Shown here: piece by piece, positions 18,418 through 27,088 of the stretch
How positions within the stretch are numbered: the stretch's first letter is position 1
How the letters are laid out: every line of letters begins with the position of its first letter
Origin: Candidatus Eiseniibacteriota bacterium
GTDB lineage: Bacteria > Eisenbacteria > RBG-16-71-46 > CAIMUX01
Reading direction: 5' to 3'
Assembly (NCBI GenBank): GCA_029569475.1
Contig: JAKQSZ010000017.1
Location: 1 to 64,000 of the forward strand
Length of the DNA stretch: 64,000 nucleotides
Notes under the pieces: generated by a model
The model's database searches: none
The model's input: only the letters and a program-made list of their open reading frames with translations
What the model was told of the DNA's origin: nothing
Translations under genes and position numbers: made by a program

Positions 18418-21075
18418 ATGATCTGGTTCTGGGCGGTATCAGCCCTGATCTTCCTGGTTCCCGGAGCGCTGCTGGCCTGCCGGTCCGGACTGCTCTGGTC
18501 GCGGCTGGGTTGGGGGGAGCGGATCCTGCCGGCCTTCCTCCTGAGCGCCGCCCACTACGGCGCTGCCCACGCGATCGCCCTCGCCCTGCGGCCCACGCTC
18601 GCCTTCGGCATGGCGGTCTGGGCAGGCCTCCTGGGACTCACCCTGATCTGGTCCCTGGCCAGACGGCCGCTCCGGCGCGCCGCCTCCGTGAGCCAAGGGG
18701 CTTCTTCACCATCCTCGCGCCCGCCGGTGGCACACGCCGAGCCCGGGCGCCTGCCGGCCGAGCCATCAGGAAGCCGCCGGAGCTGGCTGCTGGCCGCTCC
18801 CCTGCTCGCCTTCGGCTTCGTCGCCATGCTGGTCGAAGGCGGGAGTCTGGGGTTCACGCACGACTCCCTCGACTATGCCGGCTACGTGAACCGCATCCTG
18901 GTGAGCGGCCGCTGTGACATCGCCTCCGCCGCCTACCCCGACGACGGGCAACTCGCGCCCGATCCGAGGCGCGGAACCTTCCACTTCGCGGGCGCCATGC
19001 TCTGCCGGCTCTCGGGGGTGGCCCCGGTCGAGATGTGGCGGGTCTTCCCTACCTTCCTGGTCCCGCTGGCCCTCTGGGTCTTCTTCGCGGCGTTTCGCCG
19101 CCTGCTGCAATCCGCCGCGGTAGCCGCCGCTTCCCTCTTCTTCTTCGTGGTATCCACGTTCTTTACCGGCGACCACTACATCAACAATCTCGCGTATGCC
19201 AGCCGGCTGGGCTGGGTGTACTCCTGGATCGGGCTCTGGGCGGTTGCGCTTTATCTCGACCGCGACCGCTTCGACCACACGCCACCGGACAGCTGGAGCC
19301 ATCCGCTGCCGCACCCGGGGTCGGGACGAGCCGCCCTCGTGCTGATCATCCTGGCCGCGCCCATCCTGCTGGGGATCCACATCCTCTCGGCCGCGCAGTA
19401 CCTGGTCTCGCTGGGCGCTTTCTGTTGGGTCTGGGGGTTCTCGCGACGGGAGCCTCGACCGGTCCGTCGCACCTTGCTCCGGCTGCCGGTCTTCACGGTC
19501 CTGGCGCTGCTCCCCTTCCTCTGGCTGAAGATGCGCGACAGCTACGCGGCCGACAACCCGCTCTTCGACCACCGGCAGGGATTGCTCTACCTGGGCGGGG
19601 ACTGGGCCGTGCTCGGCCCGCACGCTCTCGCCAACTGGTTCGGCTGGCCGGGGCTGCTGGGCCTGCTGCTCTGCCTCCCGATGTTCTCCCGTGCCTTGGA
19701 GCGACGGGACATGGCCTTCATGGCCGGTGGGACCGCCGCCTTCGGCCTCATCGTCCTCAACCCGATCGCCGTGCGGCTGATCGAGGACGCGCGGGCCCAC
19801 TCGCTCCTCTTCCGCGTGCTGCTGGTGGCGCCCTATTTCCAGGTGCTGGGCTACTACACCTATTGGGCCATCCGCCGCGGGCGCGAAGGACGGCCCCGGC
19901 GGCTCCTCCTCCCTGCCCTGTTCCTGATCCTCGCCGCGCTTACCCTGACGCTGCACTACCGGGCGGCGGCCGTGGCCTGGTCGAAGCCACAGGAGTTCCG
20001 GGCTGGTCTGCGCGAGGTCCCGGCGCTCCAGGTCGCGCTGGCCAGGCTGCAGGAGACCGACAGCACCCCTCGCGTCGTCCTTTCCGATCCCATCACCAGC
20101 TATGCCATCCCGGCCTATACGCATCACTACGCGATGACGCCGTTCCACCAACACTCCTCCCCGGCCGACAGCCGGGCCATCGAGCGCATGCAGGATGCCC
20201 AGGCCGTCCTGAGCGCCTACGTGCCGATCACGAAGACCCTCGAAGTGCTGCGGGAGTACGATGTCCGCTACATCCTGCTGAACCAGAGCTTCCGCCGGTA
20301 CCAGTCGGAGTACTACACGCTCATCTCGCCGGTGGCCTACGAGCGGCAGAAAGCGAAGTTCACCGCACGGCCGGAGATCTTCCCCATCATCCATGATCGG
20401 GACGGGCTCACCGTCTTCGCGTTCCGCGATCCCGGCCCGGCCTTCAGCGGCGACGGGCGTGACCTGCGCGACTCCTTCAGGGTGGAGTTGGCCGGGGTAA
20501 CGCAGGTTGTCTGCGATCCACCCGAAGGATCGGGGACGGTCCCTGATCTTGATGTGCAGACGAGGCGGGCCGTCGCCGATCTGCTGTCCGCTGAGCTCTA
20601 CACCGGCCCTTCGGTCGGCGGCCTGGAACTGCTGGCCACCCGGCCGGACTCGGCCGAGGTGCGCCGGGGAAGCGCGATCGTGATCCGGACCTGGTGGCGC
20701 CGGACGGGGCCGATGACGTTACCGGTGGAAGCCTTCGTGCGCTTCGAGACCGGCTTCCCGCACCCGCTCTTCCACCATCCGCTGATCGGACGCCCCTTCC
20801 GGATCTGGTACGAACGCCGGCACGAGACCGCGTACCGCTTCGGCCGCAGCCTTGGCCCGCTGGCCTCGGTCTTTCCCCCCTATCTCTGGGAGACCGGCGC
20901 CATCTATGCCGAGGGGCTCTACATCCCCGTTCTCCCGCATGCCGCGCCCGGGCTCTACACGATCCGCCTGCGCCTGCGGGAGCTTCCGTTCAATCCGAAT
21001 CTCCGCCTCTCCGACCTCCTCACCGTCCACGACTCGCTCGACGGCATCGTCATCGGCCAGATCCGGATTCTTTGA
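18418..21075 (+). CDS. Large multi-pass membrane protein with soluble C-terminal domain, possible GT-C glycosyltransferase
   Basis: About 885 residues from the ATG at 18418 (MIWFWAVSALIF); a TTG at 18403 is also possible. Roughly a dozen hydrophobic helices occupy residues 1-510, with acidic residues in an early outer loop (TPDSLDY-like stretch GFTHDSLDYAGYV), as in DUF6541-like and GT-C membrane proteins. After the last helices comes a soluble part with dinucleotide-free, mixed alpha/beta character: VVLSDPITSYAIPAYTHHY and YDVRYILLNQSFRRYQ resemble the C-terminal domains of large GT-C proteins. The last ~160 residues look like a carbohydrate-binding-type beta domain. I do not recognise a named family. 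Position next to two other lipid-linked-sugar enzymes suggests surface glycan assembly. Confidence 0.7.
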   Translation: MIWFWAVSALIFLVPGALLACRSGLLWSRLGWGERILPAFLLSAAHYGAAHAIALALRPTLAFGMAVWAGLLGLTLIWSLARRPLRRAASVSQGASSPSSRPPVAHAEPGRLPAEPSGSRRSWLLAAPLLAFGFVAMLVEGGSLGFTHDSLDYAGYVNRILVSGRCDIASAAYPDDGQLAPDPRRGTFHFAGAMLCRLSGVAPVEMWRVFPTFLVPLALWVFFAAFRRLLQSAAVAAASLFFFVVSTFFTGDHYINNLAYASRLGWVYSWIGLWAVALYLDRDRFDHTPPDSWSHPLPHPGSGRAALVLIILAAPILLGIHILSAAQYLVSLGAFCWVWGFSRREPRPVRRTLLRLPVFTVLALLPFLWLKMRDSYAADNPLFDHRQGLLYLGGDWAVLGPHALANWFGWPGLLGLLLCLPMFSRALERRDMAFMAGGTAAFGLIVLNPIAVRLIEDARAHSLLFRVLLVAPYFQVLGYYTYWAIRRGREGRPRRLLLPALFLILAALTLTLHYRAAAVAWSKPQEFRAGLREVPALQVALARLQETDSTPRVVLSDPITSYAIPAYTHHYAMTPFHQHSSPADSRAIERMQDAQAVLSAYVPITKTLEVLREYDVRYILLNQSFRRYQSEYYTLISPVAYERQKAKFTARPEIFPIIHDRDGLTVFAFRDPGPAFSGDGRDLRDSFRVELAGVTQVVCDPPEGSGTVPDLDVQTRRAVADLLSAELYTGPSVGGLELLATRPDSAEVRRGSAIVIRTWWRRTGPMTLPVEAFVRFETGFPHPLFHHPLIGRPFRIWYERRHETAYRFGRSLGPLASVFPPYLWETGAIYAEGLYIPVLPHAAPGLYTIRLRLRELPFNPNLRLSDLLTVHDSLDGIVIGQIRIL

Positions 21076-21190
21076 CCCGCCCACGTGACCAGACACCCGG
21101 GTGAACGCCGGCGTCCGGAGAGAGGTCAGGCGGCCGGCTGCTTCGTCGCGCCGGTTGTGCCCGGCCTGGCCGGCGGCTACTCTCACCGCC

Positions 21191-22024
21191 ATGGATGAGG
21201 CCAGACTTCCCGACGGCGCGGCTCGCGATCCTCACCCCGTCTTTGTCATTTCCGACGGCACCGGCCTGACCGGCGAACGGGTCGTCCAGGCCGCGGTCAC
21301 GCAGTTTGACGCCCACGCGGTCGAGGTCCGGCGATTCGCCAAGGTGCGTAGCCCGGAGTCGATCACCTCGGCCATGGAAGAGGCGGACCGGCTGGGGGCG
21401 ACCGTGCTCTTCAGCATCGTCACCCCGGATCACCGCCGCCATCTGCTCGAGGAGGCTCGACGCCTGCTCGTACCGACCATCGACCTCCTCGGGCCGATCC
21501 TCCATCGCCTCTCCGATGTCCTGAAGACGCTCCCGAAGGCGCAAGCCGGGATCTTCACCCAACTCGGACAAGAGTACTTCCACCGCATCGAGGCGATCGA
21601 CTATGCCGTGACCCACGATGACGGCAAGCGGGTCGATGACCTCGAGCGCGCCGATCTCGTGCTGGTGGGGATCTCCCGCTCCTCCAAGACGCCCCTTTCG
21701 ATGTACCTCGCCTACCGCGGCTGGATGGTGGCCAACGTCCCGATCATCCTGGACATGGAACCCCCGCGCGAGCTCTTCGCCCTCGATCCCTCCAAGGTCG
21801 TGGCACTCGCGGCACGTCCGGTATGGATCCAGGAGATCCGCCAGGAACGAGCTCGCCGCATGGCGCCGGGACTGGAGTCCTCGTACGCGGAGATGGCCTA
21901 CGTGCGCGCCGAGCTGACCTGGCTGCAACACATCGTGGCCCGGCGCGGCTGGACCGTGATCGAGGTGACGCACAAGGCCATTGAGGAGACGGCGGCCGAG
22001 ATCGCGGCCTGGCTTCGCAGATGA
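21191..22024 (+). CDS. ppsR: Pyruvate, water dikinase regulatory protein (PpsR / DUF299)
   Basis: Bifunctional ADP-dependent kinase and phosphate-dependent phosphatase of 277 residues that switches PEP synthase off and on; related proteins act on pyruvate phosphate dikinase. The N-terminal VFVISDGTGLTGERVVQAA, the P-loop-like GISRSSKTP (160-168) and the segment LAYRGWMVANVPII are characteristic. The ATG at 21191 is chosen since the longer in-frame reading from 21101 adds a basic, unconserved 30 residues. PEP synthase itself is not in the window, so the target is inferred from family knowledge. Upstream is the membrane protein on the same strand, 115 nt away; downstream is a convergent DUF72 gene. 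Confidence 0.93.
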   Translation: MDEARLPDGAARDPHPVFVISDGTGLTGERVVQAAVTQFDAHAVEVRRFAKVRSPESITSAMEEADRLGATVLFSIVTPDHRRHLLEEARRLLVPTIDLLGPILHRLSDVLKTLPKAQAGIFTQLGQEYFHRIEAIDYAVTHDDGKRVDDLERADLVLVGISRSSKTPLSMYLAYRGWMVANVPIILDMEPPRELFALDPSKVVALAARPVWIQEIRQERARRMAPGLESSYAEMAYVRAELTWLQHIVARRGWTVIEVTHKAIEETAAEIAAWLRR

Positions 22025-22107
22025 CAGCCGGGATGCGGCCGGCCTTCCGCCGTTGACGTTGCACCCGTTCAGATCGAAGGCGGCCCCGGGTGGTCCCGAC
22101 TCCCCGG

Positions 22108-23010
22108 TCAGGCGCGCAGAGAGGGCGCGCGATCGAGGCGGGGTGCTTCTTCCTTCCACAGCCTCGCGAACAGCTCCAACGAACCGGGCGCGAAGCCGGC
22201 GTAGTGGTTGTTGAAGTAGACGAACATCTCCCGCACGCGCGGCAGCAGTGACTGCAACGTGATGACCCACTCGCGGGTCTCCCGGGTTCGATCGACCAGG
22301 AGGGAGCACCAGTCGCTGGCCCGATCGCCCGACTGCCGCGCCTCGGCCACGCGGGCATCCATCAGGCGGTGGTTGCCCAGGAAGCGGACGTAGGCGAAGT
22401 CGCAGAGGACCAGATCGCGGGCGGCCAGCAAGCTCGGCCCGCGGGGCATGGTGTAGTAGTCGGCCCAGACGAGCCCGATGCCCCGAGAGCGGAGCAGCGC
22501 GAGCAGTTCCTCGGAGATCCACCCGCGGTTGCGCACCTCGATGGCGAAGCGCCCCTCCGGCGGGATCAGCGGCAGGAACCGCTCCAGGCGCCGGCGGAAG
22601 TTCTCTCCCGCGCGCGCCTCTCGGGGGTCGCGCCGGCGCGACACATAGGAGAACTGCAGCAGGATGGGACCACGGCGGGGGCCAAGGGCCTCGGTCAGGT
22701 CCAGAAAGGCGCGCCATTCCTCCTCGCAGCCCTCCAGGTAGCGCTCGTGGGTGATGCTCTTGGGAGCTTTGAGGGCAAAGGTGAATCCTTCGGGCACGCG
22801 CGCGGCCCAGGACTCAAAGATGCGGCGCGTGGGCAGGGCGTGCCAGGTGGCGTCGATCTCCACGGTGTCGTAGCGCTGGGCGTAGTATTCGAGGAACTGC
22901 CGGGAAGGCAGCTGCGCCGGGTAGAAGGCGCCGCTCCAGTCGGGGCTGCTGAAGGAGGAGGTGCCCAGCCGGACGTTGGGCGGCAGGCGATCGGGTTCAA
23001 GCGCGCGCAC
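22108..23010 (-). CDS. DUF72 family protein (YecE-like)
   Basis: TIM-barrel-like protein of 300 residues, typical DUF72 length. Signature segments are VRLGTSSFSSPDWSGAFYP, the VEIDATWHALP stretch, FTFALKAPKSITH and FAIEVRNRGW; the C-terminal VREMFVYFNNHYAGFAPGS is also typical. Biochemical function of the family is not established; a UvrD/RuvC or nuclease-related role has been suggested only loosely. Its start overlaps the end of the upstream TerB-like gene by 14 nt, so the two are translated as a unit. Confidence 0.9.
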   Translation of the reverse strand: MRALEPDRLPPNVRLGTSSFSSPDWSGAFYPAQLPSRQFLEYYAQRYDTVEIDATWHALPTRRIFESWAARVPEGFTFALKAPKSITHERYLEGCEEEWRAFLDLTEALGPRRGPILLQFSYVSRRRDPREARAGENFRRRLERFLPLIPPEGRFAIEVRNRGWISEELLALLRSRGIGLVWADYYTMPRGPSLLAARDLVLCDFAYVRFLGNHRLMDARVAEARQSGDRASDWCSLLVDRTRETREWVITLQSLLPRVREMFVYFNNHYAGFAPGSLELFARLWKEEAPRLDRAPSLRA

Positions 23011-23914
23011 GGTTCTGTCCCAACGCGCCGGCCCGGATACGCACGTACTCCTGGGTATCGATCCAGAGGTAGTTCGAGATAAGCCGGATCTCGGTCTCTT
23101 CCTCGCGGCTCAGTTCGCCGTCGGCCAGCGCCATGGCGAACATTGCCTCCAGCACGCCCAGTCGTTCGTCCATCTCGGTGAGCCGGTTGATGCCGGCGCA
23201 GAGGTGCTGCCGGTCGGCATTGGCTGCGGCCTTGGCCTCGACCAGTTCCTCCAGGTACCGCACCTCTTCTCCGGAAAACCCGAAGCCCTCGGTCAGGACA
23301 TGGCGCATCCGCGCGTGTTCCTCCGCGTGCTCCACGCCGTCGGCCCGCATCACCCTGCGCAGCAGGACACCGTAGAAGGTGAGAAACTCGCGCCTCTGCG
23401 GGTCCAGGCGGGCCGCCCGCGGCGAGCGCATCTTCTCGGTCAGGTCCTCGCCCAGGATCCCGCCGAGCGAATCTCGCAACCTTTCCCGGCCCGCGCCGGC
23501 CAGCCGGCGGGCGCGCCCGAGCAGGCCCTTCAGATCCCGCGCGGCCGTGGCGGGCGCGGCGGCGGGATCGTAGGAGCGGAGCCAGTCCTGCACGAGCCCC
23601 AGGTACTCCCGCTCGGACGCGCCCAGATGATGGTCTGCGTCGATCACGCGCTGGGTGCGGCCGAGGATTTCGCCGCGCTGTTCCGCGGTCAGCTCGGGCG
23701 GCGCATCCTCCAGCAGCCTCTCGAACTGCTCGACGGAAACCGGCTCCTCGAGGGACTTACGCAGCACGCCGGCCTCCGCGTCCCGGAAGCCCATCTCATC
23801 CGCCACCTCCAACAACAGCCGCCGTTCCTCGTCCCGCAACTCGCCGTCCGCCCAGGACACCGCGCACAGGACTTTCAGGATCCAGATCCCCGCCGGATCG
23901 CGGCGCTCATCCAT
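22997..23914 (-). CDS. TerB-like helical protein with repeated ADGE motifs
   Basis: Soluble protein of 305 residues. The ATG at 23914 has GGAGG 6 nt upstream and is preferred to the much longer in-frame reading. TerB/DjlA-type helical modules, recognised by an acidic ADG(E) turn, occur near the N-terminus (VSWADGELRDEERR), in the middle (VMRADGVEHAEEHA) and near the C-terminus (ALADGELSREEETE), with a weaker one at IDADHHLGASEREY. Such modules bind metal or proteins in tellurite-resistance and stress systems. No J domain is attached and no other ter gene is nearby, so a specific tellurite role is not supported. It overlaps the DUF72 gene by 14 nt and is divergent from the large secreted protein at 24139. 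Confidence 0.7.
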   Translation of the reverse strand: MDERRDPAGIWILKVLCAVSWADGELRDEERRLLLEVADEMGFRDAEAGVLRKSLEEPVSVEQFERLLEDAPPELTAEQRGEILGRTQRVIDADHHLGASEREYLGLVQDWLRSYDPAAAPATAARDLKGLLGRARRLAGAGRERLRDSLGGILGEDLTEKMRSPRAARLDPQRREFLTFYGVLLRRVMRADGVEHAEEHARMRHVLTEGFGFSGEEVRYLEELVEAKAAANADRQHLCAGINRLTEMDERLGVLEAMFAMALADGELSREEETEIRLISNYLWIDTQEYVRIRAGALGQNRARA

Positions 23915-24138
23915 CAACCATCCTCCGTACCTGCCGGCCGAACCGTTCTCTCCGTGACAATTCCGGGGAGCATACAACGATTCCACGGTCCGCTCAGTAG
24001 AATCAACGTTTCGTGTTGCCTTCCGTTCGAGCTGCCGTGCGCACCAGCCCCGCCAACGGTGCGCGGGATTATGGCGTGACAAACGGGCCCTCATCCTCCA
24101 CCATGGGCTTAGCCGGGGCCATGATGGAGGGCACGGCC

Positions 24139-26934
24139 ATGGAAGCGATGCTGGCACGCGTAAAGGACGCAGATCCGCCGGGGGTTCGGCACTCGTCCAG
24201 CTCCTGCGGCTTCGGCCGCGCGGATCCCCGAGTGTTGGTTTGGCTCGCCTTGGGATTTCTGGCCGTCGGACTTGGGCCGGCCCGGGCCCAGCCTCATCCC
24301 TCCACCGCCGAAGCCGGACCGGCGGCTGACGATGCTCGTTCCGGCGATGCTCCTTTGCGGGATGCCGCTTCAGCGGCTGCTCCTTCCGGCGATGTTCCTC
24401 GACCCGATGCGCCATCAGGTGATGCTCCTGCCGGCGTTGTTCCTCCAGGCGATGGTCCTTCAGGCGCCGTTGCTGCGCCGCCGCCTGATCAAACCCTGCC
24501 CGCCGCAGGGAGCGAGCCGGATCCGCTTCGGACGCCGGGGGGCCGGTCCCAGAAGAAGTTCCTGCAGACGCTGGCGACCTTCGAGAAGCTTTCGGGAGAC
24601 ATCGCCAAGCGGTCGCTCTGCCTCGAAGAGCTGAAGGGCATCCGGCCCGCCTACCACCGGTATGCCTGCTATCACACTCTACGAGGGGACATCTTTGCGG
24701 CGGGCGGTCTGGAATCGGAGGCCTTCAGCGCGTACCAGGAGGCCATCGACCTGGAGTACTACTGCGCTCCGGCGCTGCTGCGGATGGCGGAGATCTCGGT
24801 GAACCGCTTGATGCGCACCCGCAAACGTTCCAGCCTCGACGTATCACGCACCAAGGAACACCTGGCGCGCGCGGTCTGGATGCTGAATCCCTCCACCAGG
24901 GACGTCGAGGCCCAGGCCGAGCCGGCGGCCCGGATGGCGGCGCAGATCATCGCCCGATCCGCGGAGGCCTGGGGGCGCGACTATGCGGGATTCCGGCAAA
25001 GGCCCGAGTTCGACTTCCAGCTCTATCGCTTCCATGAGGCCTCCTACTACCAGGCGCTCCTGTTCAGCCTGCTCGCGCTGTCCGACACCGATCCCGACGA
25101 GCGGCAGCTTCATCGTGAACGGGCCTACGAGTCGACCAGCCGGGTCGTGGCGGCCGTCAAGAACTTCCCCGATCACACCCTGGATCGCGCCAGGCTGCTC
25201 CACATCCTCACTTCCTTCGAGTCCGGCCGTTTGTCCGAGGCTGCCTCCTCGGCCGCCGACCTGATGCTCGACGAACGTTACGCGGCGCTGCGGATTCCCC
25301 CGGAGACCTTCCGCGACGGTGTCTTCGTCGAGGCGGTGGCCCTGGGCAACGAACCGCTGGCCCTGGACCGTCTGGAAGGAACCCTCCTGCAGTACTCCGA
25401 GGTCGAGCGGTTGCGTTTCGTGGCTCAGAACGCCCTGACCTACCTCCGCCTGGGGCGCGACCTCGCGGGCGATCCTCTCACGGCTTCCCCGCTGGGCGAG
25501 GTCCTGACCCGCTACGCCTATGACATCGCGGAAGTGCGGGACGAGGCGGGGGGCACAATGTCCGAATTCGTGCCCTCCGGCGGACACAGGACCGATCCTC
25601 ATCTGGCGAGGTTGAGGGGAGGCGCCACGTGGCGGCCAGAGGACCTCATGGACCCCTCCAACCTCAGGATGCAGGAACAGCTGCCGGAAGATCTCCAGGG
25701 AAGGCCACTCAACGTGCTCGAGGCCCGGGAGGCGTTGGCGGCCCTGAAGAGACAGAGGCCGATCGAGATCACCTCAGCGCGGACGAGCGTCGTGCTGGCC
25801 AGCGGCGCGGTGCTGGACTTTGACGAGTTCGGCAGGCCGGCCAACGGGGAGACCAGGGACTTCGTCGAGCGAACGCGCGTCGGGAATCTTGTACAGAAGG
25901 GCGCGCCCACCCTGGAGGGTATGCGGCCCGACATCAGGGTTCAGATCGTCCAGGAAGGCGTGATCGAGGGCTCTCCGCGCGCGGCCGTCATCGTCCAGGT
26001 GGAGGAGTGGAGCCCCGCGGCCTTCCGGCGTGCCGCCATCAATCTGAGAGTCCTCGACTCCGAGGGCCGGGATGTGTTCCGTCCGGCGCGGGAGGACCGA
26101 GGAGGCGCCATCCGTTTCTCGCCCGGGGGCGAGGCCTCCGTGCTCGACGGCGACACAACCGCGCTGGCCCGGACCCAGAACCGCCGGTACTACACCCGGG
26201 CGGTAGGTTTGAGCGAGCCGGCGATTCGGCCGGGCCAGCGCTATACCGCCAGCGTGCAGGTGAACGACGTCGGCAGCCGGGCGACGTGGGCGACGGATCA
26301 GTCCTTCGAGTTCGCCCCCCGCGGCGCGGCCGAGAACGTCCGGGCGCCCGGGAAGAGGGATCCGGAGAAAGCCGGCCTGCGGCTGAGCGACATCGTCGTG
26401 GGCCACCCAGGAACCGCGGGCGATCAGCCGGTGCTGCAGGCCGTGCTCCCAGACTCCCAGGGATCCATTCCCTTCCGCGTTTTGCCGAACCCCGGCGCGC
26501 GCTTCCACGGAGAGGCAGGCGGCGACTTGACGTTCGACTTCAGCGTGCTAGGGATCGGGACCATCGCTTACGAAGGGGGACGGCGCGCCGTGGTCGAAAA
26601 GACCATCACCATCGTGCCGTTGGAGTACGAGGGCGGGGCCGAGCGGACCCGGCGGATCCGCCCGAACACACCCGAGCTCAGCGTGTACGGCAAGGAAGGA
26701 ACGACCTTCGCCCGGTGCACCCTGACGTCTTCGAACTATCTCAGCACCACGTCCACCCTGGAACAGGCGGTCGGCGGCTCCGCGGACAAGATCACCGTGC
26801 GGTTTCCGACCACCATCGACATCTCTGCCCTGATTCCGGGGAAGTACGTCTGCACGATCAGCGTGCTCGACCACTCCGAAGACCCGCATCCCCGGGCATC
26901 GGGGAAATTCATCTTCGAGAAGCTGCCCGACTAG
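24139..26934 (+). CDS. Large secreted protein of unknown family with helical and beta-rich halves
   Basis: About 931 residues from the ATG at 24139, which has GGAGGG 7 nt upstream; earlier in-frame starts (24013 GTG, 24103, 24121) are less well placed. A signal peptide with a long n-region ends near ARA|QPHPS (core VLVWLALGFLAVGL). A Pro/Asp/Gly-rich segment with GDAP, GDVP, GDGP repeats follows. Residues ~130-430 are helical and TPR-like (YACYHTLRGDIFAAGGLESEAF, YYQALLFSLLALSD). Residues ~560-930 look like several beta-sandwich domains (VEEWSPAAFRRAAINLRVLD, ISALIPGKYVCTISVLDHSE). I recognise no named family and no sorting tail. It may be an envelope scaffold; function is unknown. Not obviously in an operon. 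Confidence 0.75.
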   Translation: MEAMLARVKDADPPGVRHSSSSCGFGRADPRVLVWLALGFLAVGLGPARAQPHPSTAEAGPAADDARSGDAPLRDAASAAAPSGDVPRPDAPSGDAPAGVVPPGDGPSGAVAAPPPDQTLPAAGSEPDPLRTPGGRSQKKFLQTLATFEKLSGDIAKRSLCLEELKGIRPAYHRYACYHTLRGDIFAAGGLESEAFSAYQEAIDLEYYCAPALLRMAEISVNRLMRTRKRSSLDVSRTKEHLARAVWMLNPSTRDVEAQAEPAARMAAQIIARSAEAWGRDYAGFRQRPEFDFQLYRFHEASYYQALLFSLLALSDTDPDERQLHRERAYESTSRVVAAVKNFPDHTLDRARLLHILTSFESGRLSEAASSAADLMLDERYAALRIPPETFRDGVFVEAVALGNEPLALDRLEGTLLQYSEVERLRFVAQNALTYLRLGRDLAGDPLTASPLGEVLTRYAYDIAEVRDEAGGTMSEFVPSGGHRTDPHLARLRGGATWRPEDLMDPSNLRMQEQLPEDLQGRPLNVLEAREALAALKRQRPIEITSARTSVVLASGAVLDFDEFGRPANGETRDFVERTRVGNLVQKGAPTLEGMRPDIRVQIVQEGVIEGSPRAAVIVQVEEWSPAAFRRAAINLRVLDSEGRDVFRPAREDRGGAIRFSPGGEASVLDGDTTALARTQNRRYYTRAVGLSEPAIRPGQRYTASVQVNDVGSRATWATDQSFEFAPRGAAENVRAPGKRDPEKAGLRLSDIVVGHPGTAGDQPVLQAVLPDSQGSIPFRVLPNPGARFHGEAGGDLTFDFSVLGIGTIAYEGGRRAVVEKTITIVPLEYEGGAERTRRIRPNTPELSVYGKEGTTFARCTLTSSNYLSTTSTLEQAVGGSADKITVRFPTTIDISALIPGKYVCTISVLDHSEDPHPRASGKFIFEKLPD
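24340..24460 (+). repeat. Degenerate 30-bp in-frame repeat encoding GDxP motifs
   Basis: GGYGATGNTCC-type words recur with GATG at 24346, 24391, 24421 and 24451, spacing 45, 30 and 30 nt, so the repeat is in frame and encodes Gly-Asp-x-Pro units every ten residues just after the signal peptide. It is likely a flexible linker. Confidence 0.6.
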
Positions 26935-27088
26935 CCTCGATGCCGTTCGGATAAGGGGCGACACGGTGTTGTCGTGCCGTTCGGGACAGGCAACTCCGCA
27001 CATGAGGGAACACGCGGATCCTGCTAGAATAGTACGGCGCGCCTGGACGAGGCTCGCTCCCCGATCGGCACCTCCGGAGGTCCAGACG

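Noticed and set aside
23998..27030. TAGAAT words at 23998-24003 and 27025-27030 as -10 boxes
   Set aside because: No matching -35 box at 16-18 nt; too weak to call promoters.
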